A stretch of DNA of 64,000 bases from Winogradskyella helgolandensis (GTDB taxonomy: Bacteria; Bacteroidota; Bacteroidia; Flavobacteriales; Flavobacteriaceae), in the NCBI RefSeq assembly GCF_013404085.1, contig NZ_JABFHO010000001.1, positions 2,987,001-3,051,000 of the forward strand, in the 5' to 3' direction. The notes beneath the pieces were generated by a model. That model did not search any database. It saw only the letters and a list, made by a program, of their open reading frames with translations, and had not been told where the DNA came from. The position numbers and the translations under genes are program-made. Positions 1 through 8,875 of the stretch are shown here, piece by piece; position 1 is the stretch's first letter; the number at the start of each line of letters is the position of its first letter.

Positions 1-838
1 AGCGAACAGACATACATCTTGATCCATCAGCACTTGAGATATAAGGTGATCTCACCGCTAGGGCATTTTTAATATTGGATTGTGTACCTGTGTTAAAATT
101 ATAATCGTTTTTATTTGATCTGAAAGACACCGTTTTTGTCAAATTAACTTCGCCTCCTAAAATATTAAAAGAATTACCTTCACAGTAACTAACCATAACA
201 TTGCTTATAGCTGTTTGTGATCCAACGCCTGCAAGTGTAAGTCCACTAAAATTTTCAAATCCTTTAGATTTCTTTCCAGCGTATTCAATTCTAACATAAT
301 CTAATATACCAGAGTTGCTTTCACTGTTATCACCTCCATAACTAATACTTTCAGTTGAAGATGGGTTTAAGCCATAGTTAAGAGAAGCAATTTTACCAAA
401 TATGTTAATCGGTGCATCACCAAGTAAAAAAATTCCGCCCCAATCTCCAGGTTTTTTATCTGTTCTATTAGAGGTGAAGATAATTGGGTCAGTTGGTGTA
501 CCTTCTGCAATAATCTTAGATCCGTTTCCAATAATTAAGGATCCTTTAGTTTTAAAATCGCCTAGTATTATTGTACCAGGTTGTATAGTTAAAGTAGTAC
601 TATCTGTTACGAAAACTTCACCTAGTAAAAGATAGGTGTTCCTTTTGTTTAATGTTATATCTTCTGAAATGTTTCCAGACAATATTTGTGTCGGTTCTTC
701 ATAGTTAGCTTTATTAGGTTGAAAGTCCGTCCATGAATCAAGCCAGTTATTATAGCCAGTAATTCCTTTTTCTTGTTGAGCAAATAAATTACCAAACACT
801 AAAAGAAAGAAAAGTGAAGTAAGAGTAATTTTTTTCAT
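1..838 (-). CDS. Secreted beta-repeat-like surface protein, 3' end beyond window
   Basis: About 279 residues are visible and the reading frame stays open to the window edge. The protein starts MKKITLTSLFFLLVFGNLFA, a clear signal peptide. The mature part is rich in Thr, Gly and Asn, with phrases such as TTLTIQPGTIILG, GTPTDPIIFTSN and PGDWGGIFLLGDA. These resemble a family of exported Bacteroidota proteins with a parallel beta-helix-like core. Many members carry a C-terminal secretion or anchor domain, but that part is outside the window. No catalytic motif is visible. The role is unknown and a cell-surface location is inferred from the signal peptide. Confidence 0.75.
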   Translation of the reverse strand, partial: MKKITLTSLFFLLVFGNLFAQQEKGITGYNNWLDSWTDFQPNKANYEEPTQILSGNISEDITLNKRNTYLLLGEVFVTDSTTLTIQPGTIILGDFKTKGSLIIGNGSKIIAEGTPTDPIIFTSNRTDKKPGDWGGIFLLGDAPINIFGKIASLNYGLNPSSTESISYGGDNSESNSGILDYVRIEYAGKKSKGFENFSGLTLAGVGSQTAISNVMVSYCEGNSFNILGGEVNLTKTVSFRSNKNDYNFNTGTQSNIKNALAVRSPYISSADGSRCMSVR

Positions 839-1043
839 AGTAGGTAAATTTTATATTTAGATTTAAGGGCTTTAAATACAATTATCATCAAACATATAAA
901 TATATTCCATGAAACACAAATAATATCGATAAAATACACTGTTAAATTGCTATTGTACCATTTATACTACAAAATAACGCTTTTTGTCGGATAAATAAGC
1001 GTATTTAAAATTGTCTTCAATTTATTTTTAGAATCAATAGAAT

Positions 1044-1072
1044 AAAAAAACCTTGACCAGTTATGATCAAGG
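1044..1072 (-). terminator. Rho-independent terminator
   Basis: Read on the minus strand, an 8-bp stem (CCTTGATC with GGTCAAGG, one G-T pair) with a 6-nt loop is followed by seven T. It lies just past the stop codon of the small exported protein gene at 1106-1558 and should end that transcript. Confidence 0.7.
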
Positions 1073-1105
1073 ATTTTAAAACACATGTAATAATCAAAAA
1101 ACTAA

Positions 1106-1558
1106 CTAATCCTTTTTAAAATCTTCGTAGGTATGTAATGCTTTTAAAGTTGATTCATAAAAAAGAATTGCCGCAATTAAATCTGTAGTATCAGAGTAGG
1201 GTAATATCTTTTTTTGAAATTCAATAGTACTATCAAAATAAGAGACAGAAGCTTCGATATTTTCTTCTAAAGCTTTTCTATTATCTTTTGTATCTGGTAT
1301 TCCAAGATTTTCCATGGTAACTCCTGGCTTGGTTGCAAATGCAATATTTGGAAGTATATTTACAATAACTTCGATTCGTTCTATATAAAGAACAAGTAAG
1401 TCGCCTTTTTTCATCTGTTTTAGATCTTCGCGACTGTGGTATTTTGAGATGTTTACTTTGCCACTAATGATGCTTTGAGATTCCTCTTTTTTTTGAGCAA
1501 AACTCATACTAATCATTAGAAAAAATAGAGCACAAAATAAAGTAGATTTGGTTTTCAT
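1106..1558 (-). CDS. Small exported protein of unknown function
   Basis: 150 residues. The start at 1558 gives MKTKSTLFCALFFLMISMSFAQ, a good signal peptide ending in an SFAQ cleavage context. The frame extends upstream to 1600, but that would put 14 odd residues before the signal peptide, so I reject the longer start. The mature part is charged and mostly helical-looking (residues about 30-150), with no motif I recognise. It is a single-gene unit with its own terminator at 1044-1072. No function is proposed; the location is periplasmic or extracellular. Confidence 0.7.
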   Translation of the reverse strand: MKTKSTLFCALFFLMISMSFAQKKEESQSIISGKVNISKYHSREDLKQMKKGDLLVLYIERIEVIVNILPNIAFATKPGVTMENLGIPDTKDNRKALEENIEASVSYFDSTIEFQKKILPYSDTTDLIAAILFYESTLKALHTYEDFKKD

Positions 1559-2107
1559 ATTCACGCTTTTAGTTAATCTTAGTGCAACAAATCTATACAA
1601 TTAATTAAATAAAACAACATTATTTAAGCATTTTTCATAAAAGATTTTTACTTATAAAATACGTATTTCAGGGTTAAACTGCATTATTAGTGGATTAAAC
1701 GTAAAAATTACCGACGAAATACGCTAGCTGTTTTTTAGGGATTTTCAACTTAGAAACACTAATTTTTGATAAATAATGGCACTTTAATCTTATTATATCA
1801 AGTTCCTTTTGGAATTAAAAAATAAATGATTCTGTAATCATAATACCTATTAAAACTCAACATTTTTAAGACACAGTACAGCTTAGTATTTCTGTTTTTT
1901 AAATCATTATTTAAGCTAGTTTTAAGGTTGAAATTTAATAGTATTACCGGCTTTTTGTTGAGGTTAATTTTTTAATCAAATAATCGTATTTCATCGGAAA
2001 TTTTGGCTCTTTTTTTCGGTTTATCGTAAAAATGGAGCATTGATGTGATTTTTAAGGTATTAGGATATAAAAGCATCAATTTTGGTGTAACCCAAAAGCT
2101 TATTCTC
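1559..2107. other. 549-bp divergent intergenic region with inverted motif copies
   Basis: No gene is seen here. The region separates two divergently transcribed exported-protein genes. It holds CCGACGAAATACG at 1711-1723 and its inverted near-copy CGTATTTCATCGG at 1985-1997 (12 of 13 match). A related AATACGTATTTC lies near 1658-1670, and GCGTATTT lies outside the region near 990. These could be regulator sites. I found no perfect TAnnTTTG box. Confidence 0.45.
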
Positions 2108-2719
2108 ATGAAAAACCTAATAACTTTGTTTTGTATTGTATGTTTCTCTAACGCTTTTAATAGCGTTGTTGCACAAGAATCAAATTCTATTCTAGATTTT
2201 AATAGTCCTATATATGATCGAGCAGAAGATCAGTTACGTAATACAGACACGATTCCTGATTTTAGATCTAAAACAAATAAACTAAAGTTAACTGGTATTA
2301 TATATCAAAGTGATGGTGTAACACCAGCAAAAGACGTTATTCTATTTATTGAGCAACCCGATGAAGATGGTGATTTTGATTTAAGAAACACAGGAGATGA
2401 GCGTTATGTTTTTCATAGAAGTTGGATTAAAACCGATGCTGATGGACGCTATACTTTATATACGTTTGTTCCTGGGGGAGATAGAAGATACAACCAAATG
2501 CAGCAAATCTTTCCACTTGTAAAAGAGCCATCAAAGCAAGAGTATGTTCTAGAATCGTTTTTATTTGATGAAGATCCGTTATTAACAAAAACATGTAGAA
2601 AGCGTATGGCTAAAAAAGGAGATACATCTCGAATTTTAAAATTAAAAACAGAAGATGGTATTTTAGTTGCAGAACGTAATATCACTTTAAAAGATAATGA
2701 GACTTTAGCGAAATCTTAA
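2108..2719 (+). CDS. Exported intradiol-dioxygenase-fold protein lacking metal ligands
   Basis: 203 residues from the ATG at 2108, giving a signal peptide (MKNLITLFCIVCF, cleavage near VVAQ, residue 23). A start at 2045 would bury the signal peptide. Residues about 58-160 match the core of the protocatechuate/catechol dioxygenase family: LKLTGIIYQSDG, then KTDADGRYTLYTFVPGG, then PLVKEP, then FLFDEDPLLT. Known enzymes bind Fe(III) with two Tyr and an HIH pair just before the KEP segment. Here the aligned stretch is QQIFPLVKEP, so both His are replaced (Gln133, Phe135), and the first Tyr position reads DGDF. It is probably a non-catalytic binding protein in the periplasm or on the surface. Confidence 0.72.
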   Translation: MKNLITLFCIVCFSNAFNSVVAQESNSILDFNSPIYDRAEDQLRNTDTIPDFRSKTNKLKLTGIIYQSDGVTPAKDVILFIEQPDEDGDFDLRNTGDERYVFHRSWIKTDADGRYTLYTFVPGGDRRYNQMQQIFPLVKEPSKQEYVLESFLFDEDPLLTKTCRKRMAKKGDTSRILKLKTEDGILVAERNITLKDNETLAKS

Positions 2720-2737
2720 ATATACTAACACTTATAT

Positions 2738-2775
2738 AAAAGCGTCCTAAAGATTATTTAGGACGCTTTTTTTTT
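2738..2775 (+). terminator. Strong Rho-independent terminator
   Basis: An 11-bp perfect stem (AGCGTCCTAAA / TTTAGGACGCT, loop GATTA) is followed by a run of T. It ends the dioxygenase-like gene and lies ahead of the convergent ackA. Confidence 0.85.
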
Positions 2776-2819
2776 GCTATAATTCTGAATACATTCCATT
2801 CACCCTCAACGAACAGAAT

Positions 2820-4004
2820 TTAATTTAAAAGTTGATAGGATTGTTTCGCAATTTCTAATTCTTCATTAGTTGGAATAATTAGAATTTTAGTCCGAGACGT
2901 TTCCGTATTAATTTCTCGTAGTATTTTTGATCTAACCTCATTTTTAGAAGCATCTAGTTCAATTCCGAAGAAGTCCATATCCTCACAAACTAATTGTCTA
3001 ATAACATCAGAATTCTCACCAATTCCTGCTGTAAAAACAATAGCATCTAAGCCATTCATTGCAGCAGTATATGCGCCAATAAATTTTTTAATGCGAGAGG
3101 TATTAATTGCTAATGCTAATTTGCATTCTTCGTTTCCATTCTCGGCTTCTCGTTCTATATCTCTTAAATCAGCATAACCCGTTAAACCAAGCATACCACT
3201 TTGTTTATTCAACAATGTACTCACTTCTTCTAAAGTATAACCTAAGTTATTCACTAAATAAAATATCACAGCATGGTCAATATCTCCAGCTCTTGTTCCC
3301 ATAATAAGACCATTAGATGGTGTAAACCCTAAACTATGATCCACACTTTTACCATTAACAACTGCTGTCATACTACAACCATTACCTAAGTGAATAGTGA
3401 TAATTTTAGACGTTTTCAGTTGTAAATAGTCGAGTGCTTTTTCGGTAACATATTTATGACTTGTACCATGAAAACCATAAACTTGAATTTCATGTTCATT
3501 ATAAAGCGCATTAGGTATCGCATATTTTTTTACTTTTTCAGGCAAACTTTGAAAAAACGCAGTGTCAAAAACAGCAACTTGTTTAGCATTAGGAAATAAT
3601 TGTTCAGCAACAATAATTCCTTCAAGATTATTCGGATTATGTAGAGGAGCTAAAGAACTATAGTTTTTTATATCTTGTTTTACAGCTTCAGTAATTAAAG
3701 TTGTATTTGAAAATGAGTTACCACCATGAACCACACGATGTCCAATAATAACAATTTCATCGGCATTTTTTATGACACCTTTTTCTGGATCCAATAATAA
3801 ATCTTCAATTTTTTTTAGGCCTTGATTATGATCTTTTATACTTTCAACTTGCTTAATATCTACTTGTTGTGTTTTATAATTAAGAATCGCATCATTTTCT
3901 CCAATACGTTCCACTAAACCACTACAAACTAAGGTTTCAGAAGGCATTTCTATTAATTGAAATTTTATGGAAGAGCTTCCTGAGTTTATAACTAATATGT
4001 TCAT
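2820..4004 (-). CDS. ackA: Acetate kinase
   Basis: 394 residues, the usual family length. The enzyme interconverts acetyl phosphate + ADP and acetate + ATP in the cytoplasm. Visible signatures are the N-terminal NSGSSSIKF phosphate loop (residues 7-15), GHRVVHGG near residue 90 with the substrate Arg, HLGNGCS near 205, DHSLGFTPSNGLIMGTRAGD near 222-241 and the adenine-site GIGENS near 327. It follows pta on the same strand with a 12-bp gap, so the pair forms the classical ackA-pta operon with pta first. Confidence 0.97.
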   Translation of the reverse strand: MNILVINSGSSSIKFQLIEMPSETLVCSGLVERIGENDAILNYKTQQVDIKQVESIKDHNQGLKKIEDLLLDPEKGVIKNADEIVIIGHRVVHGGNSFSNTTLITEAVKQDIKNYSSLAPLHNPNNLEGIIVAEQLFPNAKQVAVFDTAFFQSLPEKVKKYAIPNALYNEHEIQVYGFHGTSHKYVTEKALDYLQLKTSKIITIHLGNGCSMTAVVNGKSVDHSLGFTPSNGLIMGTRAGDIDHAVIFYLVNNLGYTLEEVSTLLNKQSGMLGLTGYADLRDIEREAENGNEECKLALAINTSRIKKFIGAYTAAMNGLDAIVFTAGIGENSDVIRQLVCEDMDFFGIELDASKNEVRSKILREINTETSRTKILIIPTNEELEIAKQSYQLLN

Positions 4005-4016
4005 TCTATCTATGTT

Positions 4017-6125
4017 TTAAAGACCTTGTGCTTGAATTACAGTAACAATAACCGTGTTAAAAATATCATCTGTTGTACAACCACGACTTAAATCGTTTAC
4101 TGGTTTATTTAAACCTTGAATTATTGGCCCAATAGCTAGTGCTTTAGTTTCACGTTGCACTGCTTTGTAAGTGTTATTTCCTGTGTTTAGGTCAGGAAAA
4201 ATAAAGACATTTGCTTGCCCTGCAACTTCCGAATTAGGAAGTTTAGTTTTCCCTACTTTTATATCAACAGCTGCATCGTATTGAATTGGCCCTTCCACTT
4301 TTAAATCGGAACGTTTAGATTTTATAATTTCTGTCGCCTTTCGCACACGTTCTACATCTTCACCGACTCCAGAAGAACCAGAAGAATAAGACAACATAGC
4401 TATTTTTGGTTCTATGCCAAAGGCTATACTTGTTGCTGCAGACGAAATAGCAATTTCCGCTAGTTGTTCTGAATTAGGATTAGGATTAATAGCACAATCA
4501 CCATAAACAGAAACACGATCTTCTAAACACATAAAGAATATAGAAGACACAATAGAAGTTTCGGGTCTTGTTTTTATAAATTGAAGCGCAGGAAGAATGG
4601 TGTGTTGTGTGGTATGCACTGCACCAGAAACCATACCGTCTGCATCACCTTTATGCACCATCATAGTGCCAAAATATGAGACGTCTTCCATTAAATCTTT
4701 AGCCATAGCTAAATTTACATTTTTATGTTTTCTAAGCTCATATAGTGTATTGGCATAAGCTTCAAAATGTTCTGATTCAATAGGATTAATGATGCTAACT
4801 CGATTTAAATCTAACTCAATATCTAAAGCTAATAGTTTGTCTTCAATTTGTTTTTTGTCACCAAGTAACGTAATATTTACGGCATCTACATCAATTAATT
4901 GTTTTGTAGCTCTTAAAATACGTTCATCTAAACCTTCTGGTAAAACAATGTGTTTTTTATTTAAGCGCGCACGTTTTAATAAGTTATATTGAAACATTCT
5001 TGGAGTCACTCCGTTGGTTTCAAATGTAATTAGACGTTCAACAAGCGCATCTGATTTTACATGTTTTTCAAAATCTTTTATAGACGTTAGAATCTTTTGT
5101 GTGTTTTCAGCATAAATTTGAGACTTAATAGTACCAATACAATTGGTTACTGAAAATGTACCTCTTTTTGCAGAAATAATTGGAACAACATCTGAAAGTC
5201 CTTCAATAAGTTTAATAATTGAATCTTCAGGTTTTAAACCACCTGTTAGTACAATACCAGAAATAGAAGGGTAGTTATCTGAAATATTAGCTTGTAAAGC
5301 TCCTAAAACAATATCAGCTCTGTCACCAGGAGTAATTACTAAAGCGTTATCTTTTAAATGTGTTAGATAATTGGGCAACTGCATAGCACCAACACTATAA
5401 TTACCGGCTTGGTTGTTAATGTGTTCCTCACCAAAAAGCACCTCAGCATTAAGCACTTCAACAATTTCTTTTATAGATGGATTTGCCAGTGTAGGGTTTA
5501 AAGGAATAGCATTAACAATGGTACCAGATGGTAAGTTCTTTTCTATTTCTGAAACTATTAAAGCTTGTTGATCTTCATCTACTTTATTGGCTATAACAGA
5601 TAATACTTCGACACCTTTATCTTTAAATGAGTCAAATGCCATATGCAAATTACCAACCAATTCTTCGATAGTTTTACCACGGCCATTAGCAATTATTATC
5701 GCTGGGACACCTAAGTTTTTAGCTATTAAAACATTAATATCAAACTCAATAATAGAACCTTCACCAACAAAACTACTGCCTTCGACTAATACAAAATCAA
5801 AACGTTCTTCGATGTCTTTATATTTATCAATAATTTTACTAATAATTTTATCATCGTTATCCTCATTTTTCATTTTAATGACTTCACTTCTTGTAAATGC
5901 ATAAGCATCTTCAAACTTTAAATCGAGATTAAAATAAGTAATTACAGTGTTAATATGATTATCGATTTCCCCAGCTTTAAAATCATCTACAATAGGTCTG
6001 AAGTAGCCTACTTTAGCCGCCTTTCCAAGTAATAATTGCATTAATCCAAGTGAGATTATAGATTTTCCACTATTAGGTTCTGTAGTGGCAATATAAATGG
6101 CTTTGTTGGTCGCTTTTTTATTCAT
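4017..6125 (-). CDS. pta: Phosphate acetyltransferase, long three-domain form
   Basis: 702 residues, the long Pta form. It converts acetyl-CoA + Pi to acetyl phosphate + CoA. The N-terminal BioD-like P-loop domain has TEPNSGKS at residues 15-22, followed by a DRTGG-type domain (about 210-330, with GDRADI and GIVLTGG). The catalytic PTA/PTB domain spans about 385-700 and includes YSSGSSGVGEDVERVR. The first gene of pta-ackA. A perfect minus-strand TAATTTTG box lies at 6174-6167, giving a leader of roughly 35-40 nt. With ackA it supplies substrate-level ATP from acetyl-CoA, or activates acetate in reverse. Confidence 0.97.
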   Translation of the reverse strand: MNKKATNKAIYIATTEPNSGKSIISLGLMQLLLGKAAKVGYFRPIVDDFKAGEIDNHINTVITYFNLDLKFEDAYAFTRSEVIKMKNEDNDDKIISKIIDKYKDIEERFDFVLVEGSSFVGEGSIIEFDINVLIAKNLGVPAIIIANGRGKTIEELVGNLHMAFDSFKDKGVEVLSVIANKVDEDQQALIVSEIEKNLPSGTIVNAIPLNPTLANPSIKEIVEVLNAEVLFGEEHINNQAGNYSVGAMQLPNYLTHLKDNALVITPGDRADIVLGALQANISDNYPSISGIVLTGGLKPEDSIIKLIEGLSDVVPIISAKRGTFSVTNCIGTIKSQIYAENTQKILTSIKDFEKHVKSDALVERLITFETNGVTPRMFQYNLLKRARLNKKHIVLPEGLDERILRATKQLIDVDAVNITLLGDKKQIEDKLLALDIELDLNRVSIINPIESEHFEAYANTLYELRKHKNVNLAMAKDLMEDVSYFGTMMVHKGDADGMVSGAVHTTQHTILPALQFIKTRPETSIVSSIFFMCLEDRVSVYGDCAINPNPNSEQLAEIAISSAATSIAFGIEPKIAMLSYSSGSSGVGEDVERVRKATEIIKSKRSDLKVEGPIQYDAAVDIKVGKTKLPNSEVAGQANVFIFPDLNTGNNTYKAVQRETKALAIGPIIQGLNKPVNDLSRGCTTDDIFNTVIVTVIQAQGL

Positions 6126-6166
6126 TTATGTTGATATATGTATTATGATACGTGTAAAATCATGTG

Positions 6167-6174
6167 CAAAATTA
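6167..6174 (-). promoter_or_regulatory. -7 box of pta-ackA promoter
   Basis: Minus-strand TAATTTTG is a perfect match to the Bacteroidota consensus TAnnTTTG, about 42 nt upstream of the pta start. No clear TTG -33 element is seen at the usual spacing. Confidence 0.5.
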
Positions 6175-6454
6175 ATGCTTTTGAAATGTAATGTTATGAG
6201 ATATATCATGTTTTAAGTTCTTTTTCATGAGTAATCTGACTGATTTTTAAGTTGTATTATAATTTAAAGTTGACTAATTAATATGAACCTTAAGTGGCAT
6301 TATAAAATTAAATATAAAAATTATTTCATTTTAAAAATGAGAATACTAAAGATAAGATCTCTATAAATAAACAATATAAAGCAAAGAAAAGCTTGTAATA
6401 CTGCATTGTACGAAGCCGAATTGAATTATAAATTAAAATAAGTGGATTAAAACG

Positions 6455-6484
6455 TTGAATGTTAAAAAAATGGCATCATCTTTG
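6455..6484 (+). promoter_or_regulatory. Promoter of first cold-shock gene
   Basis: TTG at 6455-6457 is separated by 19 nt from CATCTTTG at 6477-6484, seven of eight matches to TAnnTTTG. The predicted transcript starts near 6489-6491, about 30 nt before the ATG at 6521. This also argues against an upstream TTG start, which would lie inside the promoter. Confidence 0.65.
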
Positions 6485-6520
6485 TACCTTAAAAGTTATA
6501 ATAAAATAAATTACATTACA

Positions 6521-6712
6521 ATGAGTAAAGGAACAGTAAAGTTTTTCAATGATGCCAAAGGATTTGGATTTATCACTGAAGAAGGAGTTGACAAAGATCA
6601 TTTCGTACACATTTCTGGATTAGTAGACGAGATTCGCGAAGGCGATGAAGTTGAATTCGATCTTGAAGAAGGTAAAAAAGGATTAAACGCAGTAAACGTA
6701 AAAGTTATCTAA
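6521..6712 (+). CDS. cspA: Cold-shock domain protein (CspA family)
   Basis: 63 residues, the standard CspA length. It binds single-stranded RNA/DNA and acts as an RNA chaperone. MSKGTVKFFNDAKGFGFI contains the RNP1 motif KGFGFI and is followed by RNP2 (HFVHIS); the protein ends in the usual acidic EGKKGLNAVNV tail. I chose the ATG at 6521 because the longer frame would start inside the promoter and add residues foreign to the family. A bidirectional terminator follows. It is first in a neighbourhood of cold-adaptation genes. Confidence 0.95.
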   Translation: MSKGTVKFFNDAKGFGFITEEGVDKDHFVHISGLVDEIREGDEVEFDLEEGKKGLNAVNVKVI

Positions 6713-6734
6713 TACATATACTTCAAAGTTTTAC

Positions 6735-6768
6735 AAAAAAGCCCATCAAATTTTGATGGGCTTTTTTA
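6735..6768. terminator. Bidirectional terminator between csp and desaturase
   Basis: A perfect palindromic stem, GCCCATCAAA/TTTTGATGGGC, at 6741-6761, is flanked by six A on one side and T-rich sequence on the other. It can end both the cold-shock transcript and the convergent desaturase transcript. Confidence 0.85.
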
Positions 6769-6799
6769 TTTTGTATTTTTTAAGAATATAAACGTTCTA

Positions 6800-7540
6800 T
6801 TAACTTTTAATTTTAATAGGTTTTAGCTTAATAACACCAACTGCATCTAGTAATTTTATAATGACGTAAGTTACATCTATTTCATACCATTTTACACCAA
6901 AGTTAGCTCTACTAGCATACTTATGATGATTATTGTGATAACCTTCTCCCATCATTAAAAAATCAAATCGGAATAAGTTTTTACTCGTGTTTTTCATTTT
7001 GAAATTCACATAACCATAAATATGACCAAACCAATTAATAATAACTCCATGTATTGGTGCCATTAAAAACGTAATTGGTAATAATAACCATTGCCACCAA
7101 GAGGTTACAAAGAGCGCAAAGAATAAAATATACAATGAAATCCATAATAATCTTGAGAATCGAGAGCTAGCGAAACTATCAAAAGATTTCCATTGTGGTA
7201 CATTTTTAGTAAAACGTTGGTCTACAGTAATTCGCTGTTGATTAATATCTTGATAGATGGTTTTTGTTTTCCACATCATAGCAAAAACATTAGCATCATA
7301 CGACGGAGAATGTGGATCCTTTTCTGTATCTGTATACGCATGGTGCATACGATGCATAATTCCGTAACCATAAGCACTTAAATAACTAGACCCTTGAAAA
7401 ATCCATGTTAAAATAAAAGTGATACGCTCCATGGTTTTAGACATGGTAAATACTTGGTGTGCTGCATAGCGATGCAAAAAGAAAGACTGAAAAAACAGGC
7501 CTCCATACCAAAGTATTAATACAAAAAGAATTATAATCAT
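6800..7540 (-). CDS. Membrane fatty-acid (acyl-CoA type) desaturase
   Basis: 246 residues. It introduces a double bond into acyl chains, which keeps membranes fluid in the cold. The three histidine boxes of the di-iron desaturase family are present: HRYAAH (HxxxxH), HRMHH (HxxHH) and HNNHH. Four or more hydrophobic segments surround them. The start at 7540 is supported by a TATCTTTG promoter box at 7561-7554, which makes the upstream ATG at 7570 untranscribed. This leaves a leader of only about 8-10 nt. It ends tail-to-tail with the csp gene across the shared terminator. Confidence 0.9.
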   Translation of the reverse strand: MIIILFVLILWYGGLFFQSFFLHRYAAHQVFTMSKTMERITFILTWIFQGSSYLSAYGYGIMHRMHHAYTDTEKDPHSPSYDANVFAMMWKTKTIYQDINQQRITVDQRFTKNVPQWKSFDSFASSRFSRLLWISLYILFFALFVTSWWQWLLLPITFLMAPIHGVIINWFGHIYGYVNFKMKNTSKNLFRFDFLMMGEGYHNNHHKYASRANFGVKWYEIDVTYVIIKLLDAVGVIKLKPIKIKS

Positions 7541-7553
7541 AGTAGTTTTTTTG

Positions 7554-7584
7554 CAAAGATAAGTGCACAATACGTGCCAAACAA
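7554..7584 (-). promoter_or_regulatory. Promoter of desaturase gene
   Basis: On the minus strand, TTG (7584-7582), 20 nt, then a perfect TATCTTTG (7561-7554) match the Bacteroidota -33/-7 pattern. The box lies 14 nt upstream of the chosen ATG and decides the start codon. Confidence 0.7.
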
Positions 7585-7667
7585 TGAATCTAAATCAATA
7601 AAAGCTTGTTTGTTTTTAAGTTTGACGTAAATAAATATATCTGCTTACAAAAAGGAATTTACTAAAA

Positions 7668-8237
7668 TTAAACACGTTTCCTAATTCTACTTAAGGCTTG
7701 TGCAGTTATACCAATGTAAGAACTAATGTATTTGAGTGGAATAATCTTTAAAAGCTCTGGTCGCTCTTTAAATAATTTTAAATAACGTTCTTCGGCTGTA
7801 AGGTTTAAAAGGTTTTGTTCACGACTAGATTTTAATAGAAAGAGGCGTTCTGCTGTTAATCTACCTATTAAATTTCCGATTTGAGTAGTTTTGTAAACAT
7901 CTTGTAAATCGGAATATGTCATACTCAACAAGGTTGTTTCTGAAAGGGCTTGTAATTGATATGCTGAAGGTGTCTGTGTTAAGAAAGAATCATAGGCACT
8001 AACAAACTGATTTTTAAAACTAAAGCCAAAAGTAATTTCTTTATCTGGATTATCCTTGGGAATAAATAAGCGAACTACACCAGACTCAATAAAGGAAATA
8101 TGGTTTTCTATGTCATTAACTTTTAGAAAAATGCTCTTCTTTTTAATCACGCGTCGCTGTAATTTAGACGTAAAAAAGTCCCAATCCGATTGCGATATTG
8201 TCGCTATTTGATCTAAGTGTGCTTTTATTTGTTCCAC
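7668..8237 (-). CDS. Crp/Fnr-family transcription regulator
   Basis: 189 residues, typical of short Bacteroidota Crp-family regulators. The N-terminal cyclic-nucleotide-binding-like beta-roll spans about residues 10-120, with a FIESGVVRLFI segment. A long dimerisation helix (RLTAERLFLL) follows, and the C-terminal helix-turn-helix reads IPLKYISSYIGITAQALSRIRKRV. No Fe-S cysteine cluster is visible, and the effector cannot be told from sequence. It lies upstream of the desaturase on the same strand with its own TATCTTTG box at 8274-8267. Confidence 0.88.
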   Translation of the reverse strand: MEQIKAHLDQIATISQSDWDFFTSKLQRRVIKKKSIFLKVNDIENHISFIESGVVRLFIPKDNPDKEITFGFSFKNQFVSAYDSFLTQTPSAYQLQALSETTLLSMTYSDLQDVYKTTQIGNLIGRLTAERLFLLKSSREQNLLNLTAEERYLKLFKERPELLKIIPLKYISSYIGITAQALSRIRKRV

Positions 8238-8266
8238 GTTTTTCTAAGGGCTAATTAACAAAAATG

Positions 8267-8274
8267 CAAAGATA
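8267..8274 (-). promoter_or_regulatory. -7 box of Crp-family regulator
   Basis: Minus-strand TATCTTTG, a perfect TAnnTTTG match, 30 nt upstream of the start codon. No TTG at the expected -33 spacing. Confidence 0.5.
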
Positions 8275-8356
8275 TAAATTCATATAATCTTTACGATGAA
8301 AAACAATACTAATCAACTATATATGAAGTCTTACTTACAAACTCTATTATTTATAC

Positions 8357-8364
8357 TATTTTTG
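8357..8364 (+). promoter_or_regulatory. -7 box of second cold-shock gene
   Basis: TATTTTTG, a perfect TAnnTTTG match. It gives a leader of about 70 nt before the ATG at 8441, longer than its neighbours. Cold-shock genes often have long regulatory leaders. Confidence 0.5.
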
Positions 8365-8440
8365 TAGCGTTAAATAAAAAAGTAGTGCTATTAATAATTA
8401 TTACTTTTTCAACATTATAAATCAAAATTAAAACAGAAAG

Positions 8441-8689
8441 ATGATTAGAAGTTTCATAAACAAATTGTTTAATCTTAACAAAGTAAGCGAGACGAAAGAA
8501 GGAACCGTGAAATTTTTTAACGCGAAAAAAGGCTTTGGATTTATAACCATAATAGATTCCGAAGAAGAGATTTTTGTTCATACAACCAACCTAATTGATA
8601 AGATTAGAGAAAAGAATAAAGTGACTTTCAATATCGAAAAAGGTGAAAAAGGCCCAATTGCTACCAATGTTCGTGTGATAAAAAAATAA
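8441..8689 (+). CDS. Cold-shock domain protein with N-terminal extension
   Basis: 82 residues. The cold-shock domain (about residues 21-82) carries RNP1 KGFGFI and RNP2 IFVHTT and ends in the usual KGPIATNVRVI. About 20 basic/hydrophobic residues (MIRSFINKLFNLNKVSETKE) precede the domain and are absent from the first csp in this window. The protein is more basic than the other copy. It lies upstream of two DEAD-box helicases on the same strand, so it probably shares an RNA-remodelling role. Confidence 0.93.
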   Translation: MIRSFINKLFNLNKVSETKEGTVKFFNAKKGFGFITIIDSEEEIFVHTTNLIDKIREKNKVTFNIEKGEKGPIATNVRVIKK

Positions 8690-8852
8690 ATAGCACACCA
8701 ACTTTAATAGTAATTTTGTTGATGGCCATTTTGCTATCAAATTCTTAACCACATTACGTTCCTTTTAAATCAGGAATCTAATTTCATAACTAATAGTATG
8801 ATGTCTTTGTAGGAATGATAACTATTTTATCCATTACCAAGAACGGTATGCC

Positions 8853-8860
8853 TACCTTTG
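8853..8860 (+). promoter_or_regulatory. -7 box of DEAD-box helicase gene
   Basis: TACCTTTG, a perfect TAnnTTTG match 16 nt before the ATG at 8876. It makes an earlier in-frame start at 8858 impossible because that would lie inside the box. Confidence 0.6.
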
Positions 8861-8875
8861 CAAAAATTATTTTTT

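Noticed and set aside
402..635. Open frame on the plus strand at the left edge
   Set aside because: It is antisense to the secreted protein with a signal peptide on the minus strand and has no features of a gene.
8351..8581. Minus-strand open frame opposite the second csp gene
   Set aside because: Antisense to a clear cold-shock gene and its promoter; no gene features.
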